DNA from: Anaerolineae bacterium | GTDB taxonomy: Bacteria > Chloroflexota > Anaerolineae > Aggregatilineales > Phototrophicaceae | NCBI GenBank assembly: GCA_022820665.1 | Contig: JAJEFB010000015.1 | Location: forward strand, 62,001 to 126,000 | DNA length: 64,000 nt | Direction: 5' to 3' | In this document: piece after piece, positions 1-7,041 of the stretch | How positions within the stretch are numbered: the first letter of the stretch is position 1 | Layout: every line of letters starts with the position of its first letter | Position numbers and translations under genes: made by a program | Notes under the pieces: generated by a model | Seen by the model: the letters and a program-made list of their open reading frames with translations, nothing else | Database searches by the model: none | Told to the model about the DNA's origin: nothing

Positions 1-2
1 GC

Positions 3-599
3 GGATGGTGGCTGCGCAACATCAGCGCCTACGGGTTCCCGGATTTTCTGGGGCTGGCAGCGCATGACACTGTCGTAGCCGACCAACCGAGAACGATGGA
101 TTATGTCGACGAGCATGGATGGACCAACTACGCGCGGCAACTCAGCGCTGTGACCTTCAAGAGCTTCTGGGGACAATTCGGCTGGATGGCGCTGCCGCTG
201 GACAGCGTACTCGGGGGCTGGATCTATCGCGGATTCGCGCTCTTGACACTAGCCGGACTGTCGGGAAATTCGCTAGCGGCGCGTTCATCGCACGCTTCCG
301 AAGACAGTGATACGATCGCGCGCCGACACATCAGAATCATCTTCACTGCGGCGATCCTGATTGTGCTCCTGGCGTTTTTCTACTACAACCTCGAATTCTT
401 GCAGTGGCAGGGGCGTTATCTTTTTCCAGCGCTGATACCGATCGCGTTGAGTCTGGTCGCCGGGATTGATGCCTGGCGCGCGCAGCTATTCCCTCGATGG
501 GAGCCGTCGCGCTGGTTCACCTCGTTCGCGATGATGTGCCTGTTCGCTCTGGACATTTATTTGCTGTTCCGCGTGATCGTGCCGGGCTTATCTCCCTGA
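3..599 (+). CDS. Polytopic membrane protein, C-terminal part (DUF2142/GT39-like), 5' truncated
   Basis: The reading frame is open from the first bases of the window, so the start lies upstream. About 198 residues are visible. The first third (GFPDFLGL, then HDTVVADQPRT) resembles the loop before the last helices of DUF2142-type predicted membrane glycosyltransferases. Three hydrophobic segments follow (around 240-285, 340-400 and 520-590), with a WQGRYLFPALIPIAL stretch typical of large bacterial GT-C-like membrane proteins. The gene ends 1 nt before the convergent EF-P gene. Family placement is by recalled similarity; the substrate cannot be inferred from this fragment. Confidence 0.6.
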   Translation, partial: GWWLRNISAYGFPDFLGLAAHDTVVADQPRTMDYVDEHGWTNYARQLSAVTFKSFWGQFGWMALPLDSVLGGWIYRGFALLTLAGLSGNSLAARSSHASEDSDTIARRHIRIIFTAAILIVLLAFFYYNLEFLQWQGRYLFPALIPIALSLVAGIDAWRAQLFPRWEPSRWFTSFAMMCLFALDIYLLFRVIVPGLSP

Positions 600-600
600 G

Positions 601-1164
601 CTACTTGCTCACCCGCGTGACGTATGCCTCTTCTTCAATGTTGACCTTGACCACATCGCCCACGTTGATAAACATCGGCGCGCTGACCTCGAAGCCGCTT
701 TCCAGCTTGACTTTTTTGGTCGGGCTATTGGCTGTATCGCCCGCCACCGCCGCTTCGACCTCAACCACCTCGTATTCCATCGTCTTGGGCAATTCGTAAT
801 CAATGATCTCGCCCTCAAAACTCAAGAGCTTAATAGCCATGCTGTCCTTGATGTATTTGAGATCGTCACCGAAAATCGCGCGGTTCAGTTGCGGCTGCTC
901 GTAGGTCTCGGTGTCCATGAAGGTGACAAAATCGTCATCGGCGTAGAGGTATTCCACATTGCTGGCTTCCACGCGGATGTCTTCCACGCGCTCGCCGGAG
1001 TTAAAGGTCATTTCCGTAGTCGAGCCGGAACGCAAGTCTCGCACCGTCACGCGGATGGTCGCCTTGCCGCGACCCGGTTTGTGATGGCGATATTCCATCA
1101 CGCGGTAGAGGTTGCCATTTTGGGTAAAGGTGGCGCCTTTTCGCAGTTGATTGACATCAATCAT
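601..1164 (-). CDS. efp: Translation elongation factor P
   Basis: Full-length EF-P (187 aa; the family is about 185-190). It relieves ribosomes stalled at polyproline by binding near the P and E sites. All three beta-barrel domains are present: the KOW-like N-terminus with the loop KPGRG (residues 29-33), the middle domain around VEYLYADDDFVTFMD, and the C-terminal OB domain ending in VGDVVKVN. The tip residue, where E. coli carries a modified lysine, is Arg32 here. EF-Ps with Arg are rhamnosylated in some Proteobacteria; no such modification enzyme is visible in this window. Convergent with the upstream membrane protein. Confidence 0.95.
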   Translation of the reverse strand: MIDVNQLRKGATFTQNGNLYRVMEYRHHKPGRGKATIRVTVRDLRSGSTTEMTFNSGERVEDIRVEASNVEYLYADDDFVTFMDTETYEQPQLNRAIFGDDLKYIKDSMAIKLLSFEGEIIDYELPKTMEYEVVEVEAAVAGDTANSPTKKVKLESGFEVSAPMFINVGDVVKVNIEEEAYVTRVSK

Positions 1165-1275
1165 CGCAGGGTTTCCGCCAGTTCAAGACTGTCTAAATCG
1201 GTCAAGTCAAGCCGCTCGGCGCGTAATCGGCGAATTGTAGACAAGAATGTCGCGCTCAGGCAAAACAAGCAGCCG

Positions 1276-1310
1276 TCTCGTCGCATGAGCGACGCGGTTT
1301 ACATAAGCAG
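1276..1310 (+). repeat. Dispersed intergenic repeat, copy 1
   Basis: A roughly 35-bp element with a small palindrome (CGTCGC-ATGA-GCGACG) followed by CGGTTTACATAA and CAG. It lies between the efp and RidA genes. Near-identical copies occur in inverse orientation at 29871-29905 and in the same orientation at 33902-33936, all intergenic. It looks like a REP-type element; no transposase is nearby. Confidence 0.6.
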
Positions 1311-1339
1311 TATATCAGAACGCCAGCGCTATCCCTAGC

Positions 1340-1726
1340 CTATGATTCCAGCAAGGCGATGGCCTCGATCTCGATCAAAGCGCCGATGGGCAAAGCGCCA
1401 GCCTGCACCGTCGTTCGCGCCGGCGGATCCTGTGGGAAGTAATCGCCGTAGACCGCGTTGAAGGCGGCGAAGTCGTCAATGTCAGCCAGGAACACGGTGG
1501 TCTTGACCACGCTCGACATACTGCTGCCGCTGGCTTCCAGTACGCCTTTGATGTTGTTCATGACCTGGCGCGTCTGCGCCTCGATACCACCCTCAGCCAG
1601 ATTCGACGTGCCGGGGATCAAGGGGACTTGCCCGGCGGTGAAGAGGAATCCATTCGCGATGATGCCTTGCGAATAAGCGCCGACCGAGGCGGGCGCGTTT
1701 TCTGTTGATACGACTTGCTTACCCAT
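1340..1726 (-). CDS. ridA: RidA/YjgF/UK114 family reactive-imine deaminase
   Basis: 128 residues, the usual length for RidA. These trimeric enzymes hydrolyse the reactive enamine/imine intermediates released by PLP enzymes. Landmarks are the N-terminal APASVGAYSQGI, FTAGQVPL, the central VVKTTVFLADIDDFAAFN, and PPARTTV with the substrate-carboxylate-binding arginine, then the acidic IEIEAIAL near the end. Single-gene unit between two intergenic stretches. The symbol is by family; paralogs with other substrates are common. Confidence 0.9.
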   Translation of the reverse strand: MGKQVVSTENAPASVGAYSQGIIANGFLFTAGQVPLIPGTSNLAEGGIEAQTRQVMNNIKGVLEASGSSMSSVVKTTVFLADIDDFAAFNAVYGDYFPQDPPARTTVQAGALPIGALIEIEAIALLES

Positions 1727-1807
1727 GTGATAGCCCTCCAGGACTTACGGTTTCTGTAATGGCATTGTGGTATCTTTATGGCGAGTGTCAAGGGGAAGGA
1801 CCAAACA

Positions 1808-2038
1808 ATGGCGCCCTCGGATCGCAAGACTGCCGCCAAGGTAATAGACAAGGACAAAGCATTCGACGCGGCCATGGACGATGACGAGCCGACAACAGGA
1901 GAGCTTGTGGAAATGCTGCGCGCGAGTATTAAGGATGTGAAAGCCGGGCGAACCCGCCCAGCGCGAGAATTCTTGCGCGAACTCCGAGAAATGCTGACCG
2001 AAGATGACGACGCTGGTCGAGACCACAAAGACATTTGA
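1808..2038 (+). CDS. Small acidic protein, possible antitoxin of a decayed RelE-type module
   Basis: 76 residues from the ATG at 1808, chosen because AGGGGAAGGA ends 7 nt upstream; an in-frame ATG at 1778 has no such site. The product is charged, with a helical ELVEMLRASIKDVKAGRTRP stretch and REFLRELREML behind it, a layout seen in some antitoxins. Its last 35 nt overlap a degraded RelE-like reading frame in another frame, as in coupled toxin-antitoxin operons. No family is recognised with certainty; the assignment rests on size, context and overlap. Confidence 0.4.
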   Translation: MAPSDRKTAAKVIDKDKAFDAAMDDDEPTTGELVEMLRASIKDVKAGRTRPAREFLRELREMLTEDDDAGRDHKDI

Positions 2039-2181
2039 GAGAGAATCAGACGGGTTTCGTGTCATCTATTACGAACGAGAGGCAACGCTCGTATTGCTCC
2101 TTAATCATCTACTCCAAAACGGAACGCGCTGACATCCCGAACGAAGTAATCCGACGCATGATTGCTGACCTAGAGCAGTAA
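2004..2181 (+). pseudogene. Degraded RelE/HigB-like toxin fragment
   Basis: An ATG at 2004 opens MTTLVETTKTFERE, then SDGFRVIYYERE. That frame runs to a stop at 2130-2132. One base beyond the Leu codons around 2098-2103, the next frame continues as LIIYSKTERADIPNEVIRR and ends at 2179-2181. Joined, the two frames look like the start and the last third of a RelE-type toxin (GFRVIYY...LLLIYSK). At about 58 residues it is much shorter than the usual 95-110, so a large internal deletion plus a one-base frameshift is inferred. It overlaps the small acidic gene upstream. A sequencing error could explain the frameshift but not the missing middle. Confidence 0.45.
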
Positions 2182-2226
2182 GAAGCTCAAAAGACCGAAT
2201 ATTGGTTTGAAGGGGAGAGATTCTAG

Positions 2227-2306
2227 CGCCGCATGCCATGACAGCGCTTGGCCTTCAGCCCGCTGCCGCAGGGGCAGGGATCGTTGCGCCCGGCTTTGGC
2301 GAAGGC
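2227..2306 (-). repeat. Detached copy of the SEC-C coding end of the sulfatase-maturase gene
   Basis: 80 bp that match 3205-3284 in the same orientation with about 5 differences by eye. Read on the minus strand it encodes AFAKAGRNDPCPCGSG, then LKAKRCHGMRR and a stop, i.e. a complete zinc-binding SEC-C motif (CPC...CH). There is no plausible start codon. The frame continues upstream into the HNH gene region out of phase with HNH, so it is not expected to be translated on its own. It and the intact copy bracket the HNH/partner gene pair as direct repeats. Confidence 0.7.
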
Positions 2307-2311
2307 CACAC

Positions 2312-2737
2312 TCAACTTCGGTGAATCGGCGGATGCAATCCCGCGTCCACCCAACGCTGTCTCGCGCGGACTGCGCCGCGGCGGTTCATCCGCAAGCGCA
2401 ACACTGTCGCCCTGCCCGCCGCAGTGAGCCCGACCAGTCGCGTCTTCTCATCGTCCCAGCAAAAGTGATCATTCCAATTTTGGATTCTGGGATTAAACAA
2501 GGCGGTTTCAGCCTCGGTTTCAGGATCAATGGCAGCCACAAAGTCTCGCTTGAACATGTTGCATCCAACGCAGGAAAAGCTCAAATTGTTCAGTGAAGTT
2601 TCACCGTTACGGGTCAATGGGATAATATGGTCAATGACCATCTCTATTGTGATAGATTCTTGCGTCTGGCAATACTTGCATTGTCCTCGCGCCCGTTCAT
2701 TGACCTGTTGCCGCAGGCGGGTCGGGATCCGCGCCAC
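2312..2737 (-). CDS. HNH endonuclease
   Basis: 141 residues starting with GTG at 2737, 3 nt after the stop of the upstream gene, so probably translationally coupled. A zinc/HNH module is clear: CKYCQ (about residues 20-24), then VIDHIIPLTRNGETSLNNL with the catalytic His and Asn, and CVGCNMFK. The C-terminal half ends with an ARQRWVDAGLHPP segment that I recall from small HNH proteins of cyanobacteria and Chloroflexota. It is likely a DNA nicking or cutting enzyme. The role could be selfish mobility or defence; the direct repeats that flank the pair favour mobility. Confidence 0.85.
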   Translation of the reverse strand: MARIPTRLRQQVNERARGQCKYCQTQESITIEMVIDHIIPLTRNGETSLNNLSFSCVGCNMFKRDFVAAIDPETEAETALFNPRIQNWNDHFCWDDEKTRLVGLTAAGRATVLRLRMNRRGAVRARQRWVDAGLHPPIHRS

Positions 2738-2740
2738 GCG

Positions 2741-3169
2741 CTATGCCCCGGGTTTGAGCAGTTTGGAGATGTCGTGCCCGCGCCTTTTCAACTGCAGCAA
2801 AGCCTCTGAGCGCAGCAGCACCTGATGATCAAACTTGGCGACCAAGTTCTCCATTTCGACGATCTCTTCCTCAGTGACCTGTCCCAATTGCCCAAGCTGC
2901 GCAAGTTCGCGCAGGCGCGCGTCGTGCGGCCAAGCCAAGCGCTGATGCACGACAGCTAATAATTGTTCGTCGGCAAAATCTTTCAGCGCCTCCGGCTCCA
3001 TATCCGTCAACTCTCCAAACAGCAGAGACAGACCATCCACGATTACGGACTCTGCCGAACGACCGCTATCGCCAGCGATGGCTTCAGCGCGCTCAAAAAT
3101 CGCAGCGGGTACTTTTAGTTCTTTTGTCGGCTCTTCCATGCGCATACCGCTTTGCTTCGTTTTCTTCAT
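2741..3169 (-). CDS. Conserved partner protein of HNH endonuclease (function unknown)
   Basis: 142 residues. The N-terminus (EEPTKELKVPAAIFERAEAI, then ESVIVDGLSLLFGE) looks like a ribbon-helix-helix-type DNA-binding segment. The rest is helical with LLAVVHQRLAWPHDARLREL and a C-terminal LLQLKRRGHDISKLL. From memory, such proteins are commonly paired with an HNH gene in cyanobacteria and Chloroflexota, but their function is not established. Met codons at 3145 and 3139 are alternative starts, and no start has a strong ribosome-binding site. Sits 28 nt downstream of the maturase gene and 3 nt upstream of the HNH gene. Confidence 0.7.
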   Translation of the reverse strand: MKKTKQSGMRMEEPTKELKVPAAIFERAEAIAGDSGRSAESVIVDGLSLLFGELTDMEPEALKDFADEQLLAVVHQRLAWPHDARLRELAQLGQLGQVTEEEIVEMENLVAKFDHQVLLRSEALLQLKRRGHDISKLLKPGA

Positions 3170-3197
3170 TGTAACTAAATATGTCCGACGCTGTCAG

Positions 3198-4496
3198 CTA
3201 TTTCCGCCGCATGCCATGACAGCGCTTGAACTTCAACCCGCTGCCGCAGGGGCAAGGATCGTTGCGCCCGGCTTTGGCGAAAGCGGCCCCCATCTCGGCA
3301 TCGTGGCGAGCCATCATCATCATGACATTAGACGGCGGACGCCGCAGTGATAACTCGCGTGCCATGAAGCTCATCGTGGGACCTACGTGATTGAAAAAGG
3401 CGCGATAGCCCGCGCAAAGGTAGTTCAAGCCCGGCTCGCCGTCGGGGGTGTTGATGAAACGATTCTTGGGACAGCCCCCGTTGCAGACGAACTTGACCTC
3501 GCAGTCGAGGCAGTACTGCGGCAGCGTATCGCGCTTGGCCAAACCGAAGTCACGCTGCTCATCCATAACAACGATTTCATTGAGCGGGATATCCATGATA
3601 TTGCCCAGCTTGTAGTCCGGCTCGACATAGTGATCGCAGGAATAAACATCGCCGTTATGCTCCATCGCCAACGCCAGCCCACAGGTCTCGTCGAAGATGC
3701 ACAAGCCGGGCGGCGCGCCCGTCCAAGCCGCCAGCGCGATATCGAAGATCTGCACAAACACGCGCCCGACATCCCGCCGCAGCCATTCTTCGTACATGTC
3801 GATCAGAAACTGGCCATAACCGGCGGCGCTGATCGAGCGGTCCGTGACCTGGTCGCCTTCTTGATAGCCGGTCTCGTTGTCGCGCTCGACGATGGGGATG
3901 AACTGCATGAATCTGGCGCCGACTTCGTCGCGCAAGAACTTGTAAACGCGCTCGCCCCCCCCTTCGTTGGCGGCGTGCACGGTGGTCAAGATATTGTATT
4001 CGGCGCCATGTTTTTGCAGCAATTCAATGCCCGCCATCACGCGGTGAAATGTCGGCTTGCCGCCTTTGTCGACGCGGTAGAAATCGTGCACGTCGGCGGG
4101 CCCGTCGAGGCTGACGCCGAGCAAGAAGTCATTTTCCGCGAAGAACTGGCACCATTCGTCGTCGAGGGTCACGGCATTGGTCTGCAGCGCGTTGGTGATG
4201 CGCATGCCGGGCCGCTTGTGCTTCTGCTGATATCGCACCGCTTGCCGGAAGAACTCGACGCCCATCAGCGTCGGTTCGCCGCCCTGCCAGGCGAAGTTGA
4301 TGTCTTCCACTTGCTGGGCGTCGATGTATTGGCGGATGTATTCCTCGAGCAAGTTGTCCGACATGCGGAACTCGCTGTTGGGATAGAGCCGTTCTTTGGA
4401 GAGGAAATAGCAGTACTTGCAGTCGAGGTTGCAGATAGCGCCTCGCGGCTTGGTCATCAGGTGGAAGGCTGTGGGTTGGTAGGTGGTAGTTTGCAT
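3198..4496 (-). CDS. Anaerobic sulfatase-maturating enzyme (radical SAM, SPASM, SEC-C)
   Basis: 432 residues from the ATG at 4496; an upstream in-frame Met at 4544 would add a non-homologous leader. The radical-SAM cluster motif CNLDCKYCYF is followed by the family-typical QGGEPTLMG and, late in the protein, SPASM cysteines (CDHYV, CLDCEVKFVCNGGCPKNRF) that bind auxiliary Fe-S clusters. A SEC-C zinc motif (NDPCPCGSG...KRCHG) ends the protein. The enzyme converts an active-site Cys or Ser of sulfatases into formylglycine in the cytoplasm. A matching Cys-type sulfatase lies at 14215-15606. The last 80 bp are duplicated at 2227-2306. Confidence 0.9.
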   Translation of the reverse strand: MQTTTYQPTAFHLMTKPRGAICNLDCKYCYFLSKERLYPNSEFRMSDNLLEEYIRQYIDAQQVEDINFAWQGGEPTLMGVEFFRQAVRYQQKHKRPGMRITNALQTNAVTLDDEWCQFFAENDFLLGVSLDGPADVHDFYRVDKGGKPTFHRVMAGIELLQKHGAEYNILTTVHAANEGGGERVYKFLRDEVGARFMQFIPIVERDNETGYQEGDQVTDRSISAAGYGQFLIDMYEEWLRRDVGRVFVQIFDIALAAWTGAPPGLCIFDETCGLALAMEHNGDVYSCDHYVEPDYKLGNIMDIPLNEIVVMDEQRDFGLAKRDTLPQYCLDCEVKFVCNGGCPKNRFINTPDGEPGLNYLCAGYRAFFNHVGPTMSFMARELSLRRPPSNVMMMMARHDAEMGAAFAKAGRNDPCPCGSGLKFKRCHGMRRK

Positions 4497-4554
4497 GGTG
4501 GGGAGTATAGCGGATTTTGGGGCGGCGGCACAGGGGTTCAGCACAGAGGCGTAA

Positions 4555-4585
4555 GATTCACCGCAGAGGCGCAGAGGGCACAGAG
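4555..4585 (+). repeat. 31-bp inverted repeat, left arm
   Basis: GATTCACCGCAGAGGCGCAG and the following 11 bases recur in inverted orientation at 5760-5790 with one mismatch. The two arms bracket the restriction-like gene at 4657-5742. The motif (CACCGCAGAGGCGCAGAG) belongs to a type of intergenic repeat I recall from many environmental genomes. No transposase is encoded between the arms. Confidence 0.75.
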
Positions 4586-4656
4586 AAAAGCGGAGCGGCG
4601 GTGGGTGTGTTAAAATGTTGCTAGTTTATATTTTGTCTTTTTTCAGGAAGGTAACG

Positions 4657-5742
4657 ATGGAATTGGTTGAGAAGTTGCGCGGAGTTTCCGAAAGAGTACG
4701 CAACAATCGGGGATACGCCAACAACGAGGCGTCAACCAGGAATTACTTGATTGATCCTTTCATTCGAGCGCTCGGCTATGACCCTAACAATCCGGAGGAT
4801 GTAGAACCAGAGTTTACAGCAGACTTTGTAGTTAACAATAGGAAAGTAGACTACGCCCTTAAGAAAGACGACAAGCCAATCATTTTTGTTGAGTTCAAGT
4901 CGGCAACAAGGAACTTGGCCTTTGAGCATACAGTACAGTTGCAACATTACTTCAGCACAAAACTAGCCGTGCGCTTTGGCATCGTTACCAATGGACTCGA
5001 ATATCGCTTCTATGCAGATATCGACAATCCAAACGTTATGGACGACGAGCCGTTTCTCACTCTCGACATGCTTAACTCGGATGATGGTTTGCTTCAAGAG
5101 TTGGCCACATTCTCGAAGTCGGGTTTTGATTTGCAAAAAGCCATGTCGAAAGCGCGGCAACTAAAATACGGGAGCATTATTCGGCAGAGAATAGAAAGTG
5201 AATTAGAGCAGCCGTCAAGAGAATTGGTCAAGCATTTCGCTAGAAATCTTTATTCAGGAAGCTTTAGTAATGCAATAGTTCAAGAATTTGCTCCGATAAT
5301 TAAGCGGGCTTGGCAGCAAATTCATGGTCGGGAAGATACGATCTCGGCAAAAACAGAAATTATACGTAAACAAGAATCGGCGAGTAGGGACAAAATCCAA
5401 CAATTTAAGCACTCTTCAAAATCTGCTTCGGGAAAAAGAGAGATCCCAGTAATCGCAGACTATTTCCGGCGCAAACTCGAAGAACCTATAACTGCTACGT
5501 TGATTCTAGACGAAGCCAATCCCGCCAATTACAGCATAAGGTTTAATGGAGTTGAATACGACTCGCCGTCTGCAGCGGGGGTAGCGGTCAAACTTCATGT
5601 CAATCCTGACATAAGCAAGAAAGCTCGTGCCACTAGAGGGCCGAAGTTCTGGCTGTTTGAAGATCCCCAAACACATGTTCACCAGCCCATAAGTGAACTG
5701 TTTGAGGACGAGACCCTACTCAATCGTCTACTTTCATCCTAG
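4657..5742 (+). CDS. Restriction-type nuclease protein (HsdR N-terminal-like fold plus RAMA-like C-terminus)
   Basis: 361 residues from the ATG at 4657, supported by AGGAAGG 6 nt upstream. Residues about 15-150 form a type I restriction R-subunit N-terminal (PD-(D/E)xK) domain: TRNYLIDPFIRALGYD, then VDYALKKDDKPIIFVEFKSA, which holds the Asp and Glu-x-Lys of the active site. The C-terminal 70 residues (FNGVEYDSPSAAGVAV ... GPKFWLFED) resemble the RAMA/DUF4357 modification-associated domain. There is no helicase, methylase or specificity gene beside it, so it is a solitary protein. The local sequence is more AT-rich than its neighbours and is bracketed by 31-bp inverted repeats, which suggests acquisition by transfer. 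Confidence 0.7.
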   Translation: MELVEKLRGVSERVRNNRGYANNEASTRNYLIDPFIRALGYDPNNPEDVEPEFTADFVVNNRKVDYALKKDDKPIIFVEFKSATRNLAFEHTVQLQHYFSTKLAVRFGIVTNGLEYRFYADIDNPNVMDDEPFLTLDMLNSDDGLLQELATFSKSGFDLQKAMSKARQLKYGSIIRQRIESELEQPSRELVKHFARNLYSGSFSNAIVQEFAPIIKRAWQQIHGREDTISAKTEIIRKQESASRDKIQQFKHSSKSASGKREIPVIADYFRRKLEEPITATLILDEANPANYSIRFNGVEYDSPSAAGVAVKLHVNPDISKKARATRGPKFWLFEDPQTHVHQPISELFEDETLLNRLLSS

Positions 5743-5759
5743 CAAACATCACATTCAAA

Positions 5760-5790
5760 CTCTGTGCCCTCTACGCCTCTGCGGTGAATC
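5760..5790 (-). repeat. 31-bp inverted repeat, right arm
   Basis: Reverse complement of 4555-4585 with a single mismatch. It lies 17 nt after the restriction-like gene and 4 nt before the stop of the convergent pseudouridine synthase gene. Confidence 0.75.
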
Positions 5791-5794
5791 CCCC

Positions 5795-6718
5795 CTACCG
5801 CAATTTCTCCATCACCGCCCTCAACCCCACCGGCAACTCGGACTCAAACCGCATCCGCTCGCCCGTCGCCGGATGATCAAAAGCCAGTTCGCTGGCATGT
5901 AGGAACTGCCGCTTGAGCCTCACCCGCTGCTTCCTGTACCCGTATACCGCGTCCCCCACCACGGGGCAGCCGATAAAAGCCATGTGGACGCGGATCTGAT
6001 GCGTCCGCCCGGTCAGCAGCTTGAGCTGGACCAGCGCCCGGTCGCCCTGGAAGTTGTCATCCAGCACCTCGAACTCGGTCTGGGCGGGCTTGCCCCGGCG
6101 CTGAACCGACATGCGCTTGCGCTGTCGCGGATGGCGGGCAATTGGCGCGTCGACCAGCCCCGTGTTGCTTTCTGGTCGCTTCTCCAACAGCGCCAGGTAG
6201 CGCTTGTCCACGCTCCGTTCCCGGAACTGGCTCATCAGCGCCATCAAGCTCGTTTTCTTCCGCGCGGCCACCATCAGTCCACTGGTGCCGCGGTCGAGGC
6301 GGTGGACGATGCCCAGACGGTCCCCCGTTTCGGGATCGTCCATCATCTCGGCTAGTTCCGGATAGCGAGCCAGCAGCGCATTGACAAGCGTGCCGCCCCG
6401 GTTGCCCGCGCCCGGATGCACAACCATGCCCGCCGCTTTGTTGATCACCGCCAGATCCTCATCTTCGTAGACGATCTCCAGTTCGATATCTTCCGGTTCG
6501 ACTGAAACCTCTTCGCTAGGGGGCAGGCTGATCTCAACGCGCTCGCCGCCTTTGAAACGGAAGCCCGCTTTCTCGATCCTGCCATTCACCAGCACGCGAC
6601 CCGCGCGGATCAGCTTTTGCGCCTGCGCGCGTGACAAGCCCTCCAGGTGCTCCAGCACAAAGAGGTCGAGTCGCCCTTTGCCAGCGCCGGCAGTCAGGTG
6701 GAATTTTTGCTCGCTCAT
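5795..6718 (-). CDS. rluD: RluD-family 23S rRNA pseudouridine synthase
   Basis: 307 residues, normal for the RluA/RluC/RluD group. An S4 RNA-binding domain (about 15-65: LDLFVLEHLEGLSRAQAQKL, then GRVLVNG) precedes the synthase domain. The catalytic motif is HRLDRGTSGLMV with Asp about residue 140, followed by KRYLALL and GRTHQIRVHMAFIGCPVVGD. It isomerises specific uridines in 23S rRNA helix 69 or related sites. The symbol reflects the closest group; assignment to RluC or RluD targets is not possible by eye. A small membrane protein gene lies just upstream on the same strand. Confidence 0.85.
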   Translation of the reverse strand: MSEQKFHLTAGAGKGRLDLFVLEHLEGLSRAQAQKLIRAGRVLVNGRIEKAGFRFKGGERVEISLPPSEEVSVEPEDIELEIVYEDEDLAVINKAAGMVVHPGAGNRGGTLVNALLARYPELAEMMDDPETGDRLGIVHRLDRGTSGLMVAARKKTSLMALMSQFRERSVDKRYLALLEKRPESNTGLVDAPIARHPRQRKRMSVQRRGKPAQTEFEVLDDNFQGDRALVQLKLLTGRTHQIRVHMAFIGCPVVGDAVYGYRKQRVRLKRQFLHASELAFDHPATGERMRFESELPVGLRAVMEKLR

Positions 6719-6754
6719 GGGGCATTCTTCACTTCGATTCGCGGCGGATTTGCT

Positions 6755-6898
6755 TCAAAGCGCGCTCGCGGAGGAACTCAGCAGCGCCGCTATAGTGCCG
6801 GCGACCGCAATCGCCAGCAACAGAATCAGCGCCATCCGCAACAGCTTGATCACCGCTGCTTTCTCGGCTTTGCTCCAACCCGAACGCTTGTCGCCCAT
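6755..6898 (-). CDS. Small single-span membrane protein (47 aa)
   Basis: A short frame, [13 protein letters not shown]..., ending ASAL and stop, with a charged N-terminus and one transmembrane segment (about residues 19-40, rich in Leu/Ala/Ile). AAGGCAGG lies directly upstream of the ATG at 6898. It is 36 nt upstream of the pseudouridine synthase gene on the same strand. Unknown function; the ribosome-binding site and the clean basic-then-hydrophobic layout support coding, but no homolog is known to me. Confidence 0.4.
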   Translation of the reverse strand: MGDKRSGWSKAEKAAVIKLLRMALILLLAIAVAGTIAALLSSSASAL

Positions 6899-6980
6899 AC
6901 CTGCCTTACGTATCCAGCCGCAAAGACGTCGCGATCACGATTAGACCCAGCGCGGCGGCGCTTGTCAATGCGGGGCGGTT

Positions 6981-7015
6981 TTGTTTGCGGGTGGCGAGCC
7001 GCTATAATAGCGGCT
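6981..7015 (+). promoter_or_regulatory. galE promoter with palindrome over the -10 box
   Basis: TTGTTT (6981-6986) and TATAAT (7003-7008) are spaced by 16 nt. The -10 box lies inside a perfect 8-bp inverted repeat, AGCCGCTA-TAA-TAGCGGCT (6997-7015), which could be an operator or a hairpin at the transcript start. The galE start codon is at 7042 with GGGAGG at 7030-7035. Confidence 0.5.
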
Positions 7016-7041
7016 ATTGCGCCGCAGCAGGGAGGCAAAGC

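Noticed and set aside
3387..4613. A 408-codon open frame antisense to the maturase gene
   Set aside because: It is the mirror of a GC-rich gene with clear radical-SAM and SPASM motifs; its own translation has no recognisable domain. Similar long mirror frames over the binding-protein, EF-P and SPFH genes were dropped for the same reason.
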